The notes beneath the pieces are model-generated. The model was not told where the DNA came from, made no database searches, and worked only from the letters and a program-made list of their open reading frames with translations. From NCBI RefSeq assembly GCF_024679245.1, contig NC_090177.1, positions 27,988,675-28,052,674 on the forward strand: a DNA stretch of 64,000 nucleotides, read 5' to 3'. The position numbers and the translations under genes were made by a program. Positions 59,243 to 64,000 of this stretch are shown here, piece by piece. The first letter of the stretch is position 1. Every line of letters starts with the position of its first letter. The stretch is from Pseudorasbora parva. Lineage: Eukaryota > Chordata > Actinopteri > Cypriniformes > Gobionidae.

Positions 59243-60864
<1,622 letters not shown>

Positions 60865-60879
60865 TTGTTTGTTTTTGTG

Positions 60880-61130
60880 AAATGTGGGGACATTCCATGG
60901 GTGTAATGGTCTTTATACTGTACACACTGTATTTTCTATCCCCCTACACTGCCCCGACCCCTAAACCTACCCATCACAGGAAACATTCTGCATTTTTACT
61001 TTCTCAAAAAAAAAAAACTCATTCTGTATGATTTATAAGCATTTTGACAAAAGGGGACATGGGTAATGTCCTCGTATTTCCCCCTCTCTTTGTGATACCC
61101 ATGCCATTATACATATTTTTGTCCTAATAT
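60880..61130. mobile_element. Second copy of the 'gtggggac' repeat
   Basis: 'tgtggggacattccatgggt' through 'aaacctacccatcacaggaa' and 'gtatgatttataagcatttt', parallel to 54915-55080. Confidence 0.6.
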
Positions 61131-62515
61131 TTCATAAAAACAAGCACACACACACACACACAAGCACAGCACAGATATTAGTAATCGCGCTGCACACACA
61201 TAAACGGGAGCACAGAAATGTGTTGTCAATGCTGCCCCTGACTTTAAATTGCTACTGAATCGCTACATTGTATTACTCATTAAGAGTAATATAACATTAA
61301 AAAAGTGGAAAGCAATATCTAATGACTGGTAGCTGTTGAAAAAAGAGAGAAAACACAGTTTAAATGATTCCAGTCAAATTTAGAGCTGCAAACATCAATG
61401 CTGGCAAATGACCGTGGTATAACCAGAATAATCCACGGCTAGCTGTGCATTAAATTATTTTAATGCCCTCCGCGGAGGCAACAACTGTCTAAAATCGCTT
61501 AATGCACAGCTAGCCGTGGATTACCCCTTTATCATTTGAAAAATATTCAAGAGTTTCTTTGAGGCAGCCAGTTGCAAGAAAACAAGATATCCTCAAGGAC
61601 AACACTGTTTTATTTACAGAGATAAGCTTATGTACTCATTACTTTCATATAAATGGAAACCTTTATGGTGAAACATCACTAATCTAATTTCTTCAATGGT
61701 GTTTATAAAACCTTCCATGGAAAAGTCTTTACATTATTTGAATGATGAGCTATCACTGTTGCATAATCCTAGCCCACCATAATGCCTGATCAAAAACAGA
61801 GCTATTATTGAGATTTCCTATTCTACACATACATTATTTGAGAATTTGTTTGTTTGAGGCTGTCAGTACTAGCAGGTGAACAAGATATCCTCAAGGGCAA
61901 CAGTGTGTTCTGCTGCATTTAACAGTTCTTAAGCGCTAGTAACTGAGAAAGAGAAAGGGAAATGTTTCATTTGATCCTTTTAGCTTCAATAATGTAATGG
62001 GATATGTATTTTAAATGAAAATATTTTCATGAGTAAATACACAGGAAGCGATTTATTATCACTTAATCTCAGGCACTAAATAGATTGCAGTTGTCTCAGT
62101 CAATATAATGGCTTTGTTGTTTGGTTCTTGCATGACACCAGTCTACTGCTGTGGCAGGCTCAATTTCAGATTTTCCTGACTCAAAAGGTCACGCCAAAAC
62201 ACAGATGCACTTGATGACTTAAGTGTTAGTCAGATGTCCTGTGCAGTGTAACGTTCTGTTTCTTATAGTTTGCGCTGCAGTTTTGACGTACGCCTTTTTG
62301 ACACTCATCCTTCACTTGGGTCATTTTGACCCGAATTCATAAATTATTATTATTATTTTTTTAATTGAGCGTTCGTCAGAGTGGTCTAAGACCCTAGGAC
62401 TTTTGTCGCACTTGAACCATGAATACACAAAAAATTACTGGATTCGAGGAGTTTTAAACAAATCCTTCCCCTGTCGTTCAATTTGACCCTCAGCTTTAAG
62501 TTGAAAGAAAGAAAT
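61131..62515. other. AT-rich, no gene; 25-bp inverted repeat at 61429-61523
   Basis: The arms 61429-61453 (taatccacggctagctgtgc...) and 61499-61523 are exact reverse complements. No coding evidence elsewhere. Confidence 0.5.
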
Positions 62516-62520
62516 AAGTT

Positions 62521-62888
62521 TGTAAAGAAGTTCGTTCATGGGAAGGAAGGAGGCGGGAACCGGCGAACGTTTAACAGCATTTATTCAAAATAAATAAACA
62601 AAATGAAAGTAAAACCGCGGACAGCCCCTCACGGACGACTGCCCGCAAACACACACAAAATAAAACGTGGGCAGCCCCTCACGGACGACTGCCCACAAAC
62701 ACATAAACAAAACGTAACATAAAATTCCAGGCCTGGTCCTCTCTCGTCTTCCGCAGCTCTTGCTCCTCCTTATATGCTCCCGTCACATGGCCGCGAGACG
62801 AGACCGGTGTGCCACGCAGCTGGCACTCGTGAACGTTAATCACCGGCCCGCTCTCGCGGTCCCTCGCCCCGCTGCTTGCCACACCACA
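62521..62888 (-). repeat. 3' LTR of the miniature element
   Basis: By eye identical to the 5' LTR, including TATA (about 62769-62775) and AATAAA (62580-62585) positions. Confidence 0.9.
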
Positions 62889-63556
62889 TACCCCCATCGC
62901 CCCTCGCAGGCCGGGGGGCACTCCCGAGACGGCGCTCTACTCCCCCTCCCCCCCTCTCCCGGGGGGGCCGATCACGGCGGCCGCGGCACCTGGGGGTAAG
63001 GACAGAGAGGCGAGAGAAATGTAGACTGGAGCACGAGGAGCCCACGGAGCCCGCGGACGAGAGAGGGGAGAGAGGGAAAAAAGAAAGAAGGGGAAAAAAA
63101 AAATTTCTGGTCCGGTTCCCAGACACACTGCCGTTCGGCCCTCCGCCCGCCGAGAGGCTCTTCCTCGCGGTGCTGTGCGATGGCACTGGACGCCTGGTGG
63201 GCCGCTCGATCCTCCTCCGCCCCCTGGCGGCCGGCGGTGACTCCTCCTTTCGAGGGACCCGGCAGCGAGCCCCGCGCTCCCTGCTCCTCCCCTATCAGGC
63301 GGATGGCAGCAGGCTCCGGCCCCCGGCAAGCGCGGCGACTCCTCCGCTCCCTCTCGGACGGCAGCCACCCCACCTCGACCCAGGGGCACGGCAGCGAGGT
63401 CTCTGTCCCACCTTTCCCGCTCCAGCACCATCGCCTCGGGCAGCCCTCGCGGTCTTTCCTCATCCGCGCTGCCCGAACTCCTCAGCACCGCGATCCCCCT
63501 CAGCAGCGAGGGCTCTCCGACAGCGCGTCCTCCTTCCTCCCGGGCTTCGGCACCAA

Positions 63557-63924
63557 TGTAAAGAAGTTCGTTCATGGGAAGGAAGGAGGCGGGAACCGGC
63601 GAACGTTTAACAGCATTTATTCAAAATAAATAAACAAAATGAAAGTAAAACCGCGGACAGCCCCTCACGGACGACTGCCCGCAAACACACACAAAATAAA
63701 ACGTGGGCAGCCCCTCACGGACGACTGCCCACAAACACATAAACAAAACGTAACATAAAATTCCAGGCCTGGTCCTCTCTCGTCTTCCGCAGCTCTTGCT
63801 CCTCCTTATATGCTCCCGTCACATGGCCGCGAGACGAGACCGGTGTGCCACGCAGCTGGCACTCGTGAACGTTAATCACCGGCCCGCTCTCGCGGTCCCT
63901 CGCCCCGCTGCTTGCCACACCACA
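63557..63924 (-). repeat. 5' LTR of the miniature element
   Basis: In element sense it begins TGTGGTGTGG, has a TATA box (ATATAAG, 63811-63805) and a polyadenylation signal AATAAA (63621-63616), and ends CTTTACA. Two 30-nt hairpins lie between them (63732-63703 and 63682-63653). Confidence 0.9.
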
Positions 63925-64000
63925 AAGTTATTATTTATTAATTGGTCAAATCTAGTAATTTAAAAGCTTAACATTTTTTTTTCAAACATTAATTAAACGA

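Larger units (their letters stand above)
62521..63924 (-). mobile_element. Miniature non-autonomous LTR retrotransposon (TRIM-like), 1404 bp
   Basis: Two 368-bp direct repeats (62521-62888 and 63557-63924) look identical, run TG...CA, and are flanked by the 5-bp duplication AAGTT (62516-62520 and 63925-63929). On the minus strand, right after the 5' LTR, TGGTGCCGAAGCCCGGGA (63555-63538) matches the 3' end of vertebrate tRNA-Phe with one mismatch: a primer-binding site. The 668-bp GC-rich interior shows no gag, protease, reverse transcriptase or integrase motif. A purine-rich run (gaggggcgatgggggta) precedes the 3' LTR. The element must be mobilised in trans, if at all. Confidence 0.93.

Noticed and set aside
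62876..63610. 244-residue plus-strand frame and 212-residue minus-strand frame
   Set aside because: They lie in the GC-rich interior of the LTR element, cross LTR boundaries and show no gag, pol or known domain.

Overview
This is a vertebrate nuclear genomic window, most likely from a teleost and probably a cyprinid. The evidence is a multi-exon gene with GT-AG introns, very dense dinucleotide and tetranucleotide microsatellites, and many DNA transposon relics of the kinds common in cyprinid genomes (Tc1-like, TTAA-flanked foldback MITEs, hAT-like and Harbinger-like elements). There is no prokaryotic gene organisation. The species was not determined.

The only cellular gene I can support is myt1 (myelin transcription factor 1, a neural C2HC zinc-finger factor). 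It lies on the minus strand. Ten coding exons were placed between 17136 (start codon) and 2324. Their phases join without a break into 719 codons (2157 nt): an N-terminal CCHC finger, a basic region, long Glu and Asp tracts, the conserved helix around GNLGLLEQ, fingers 2 and 3, and the start of the MYT1 central domain. The window ends before the rest of the central domain, the C-terminal finger cluster and the coiled coil, so the gene continues beyond the left edge. Upstream noncoding sequence contains one good candidate 5'UTR exon (20585-20685), a weaker one ending at 29414, and a CCAAT/CRE-bearing promoter-like segment near 32.5-32.75 kb.

Layout: 1-17 kb is the myt1 coding part, with introns full of MITEs and GA/CA/TA repeats. 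17-33 kb is probable 5'UTR intron and promoter territory with relatively repeat-poor islands. 33-62 kb holds no recognisable gene: a 1.9-kb GACA/GATA array (35.15-37.04 kb), a 1.1-kb minisatellite (42.1-43.3 kb), three decayed Tc1-like transposons of different families (45.4, 49.1 and 57.9 kb), a hAT deletion derivative (53.3 kb), and several clear nested insertions with target-site duplications. 62.5-63.9 kb is a very young, compact, non-autonomous LTR retrotransposon (368-bp LTRs that look identical, AAGTT duplication, tRNA-Phe-type primer site). Its LTR carries two tandem hairpins with a compensatory base-pair change.

The most interesting observations are the miniature LTR element and its covarying hairpins, the helicase-fragment-bearing 532-bp element nested in a MITE nested in a minisatellite, the TTAA insertion with an empty-site paralogue in the same window, and the strand-consistent CU and UG tracts beside myt1 splice sites, including a 31-nt microexon.
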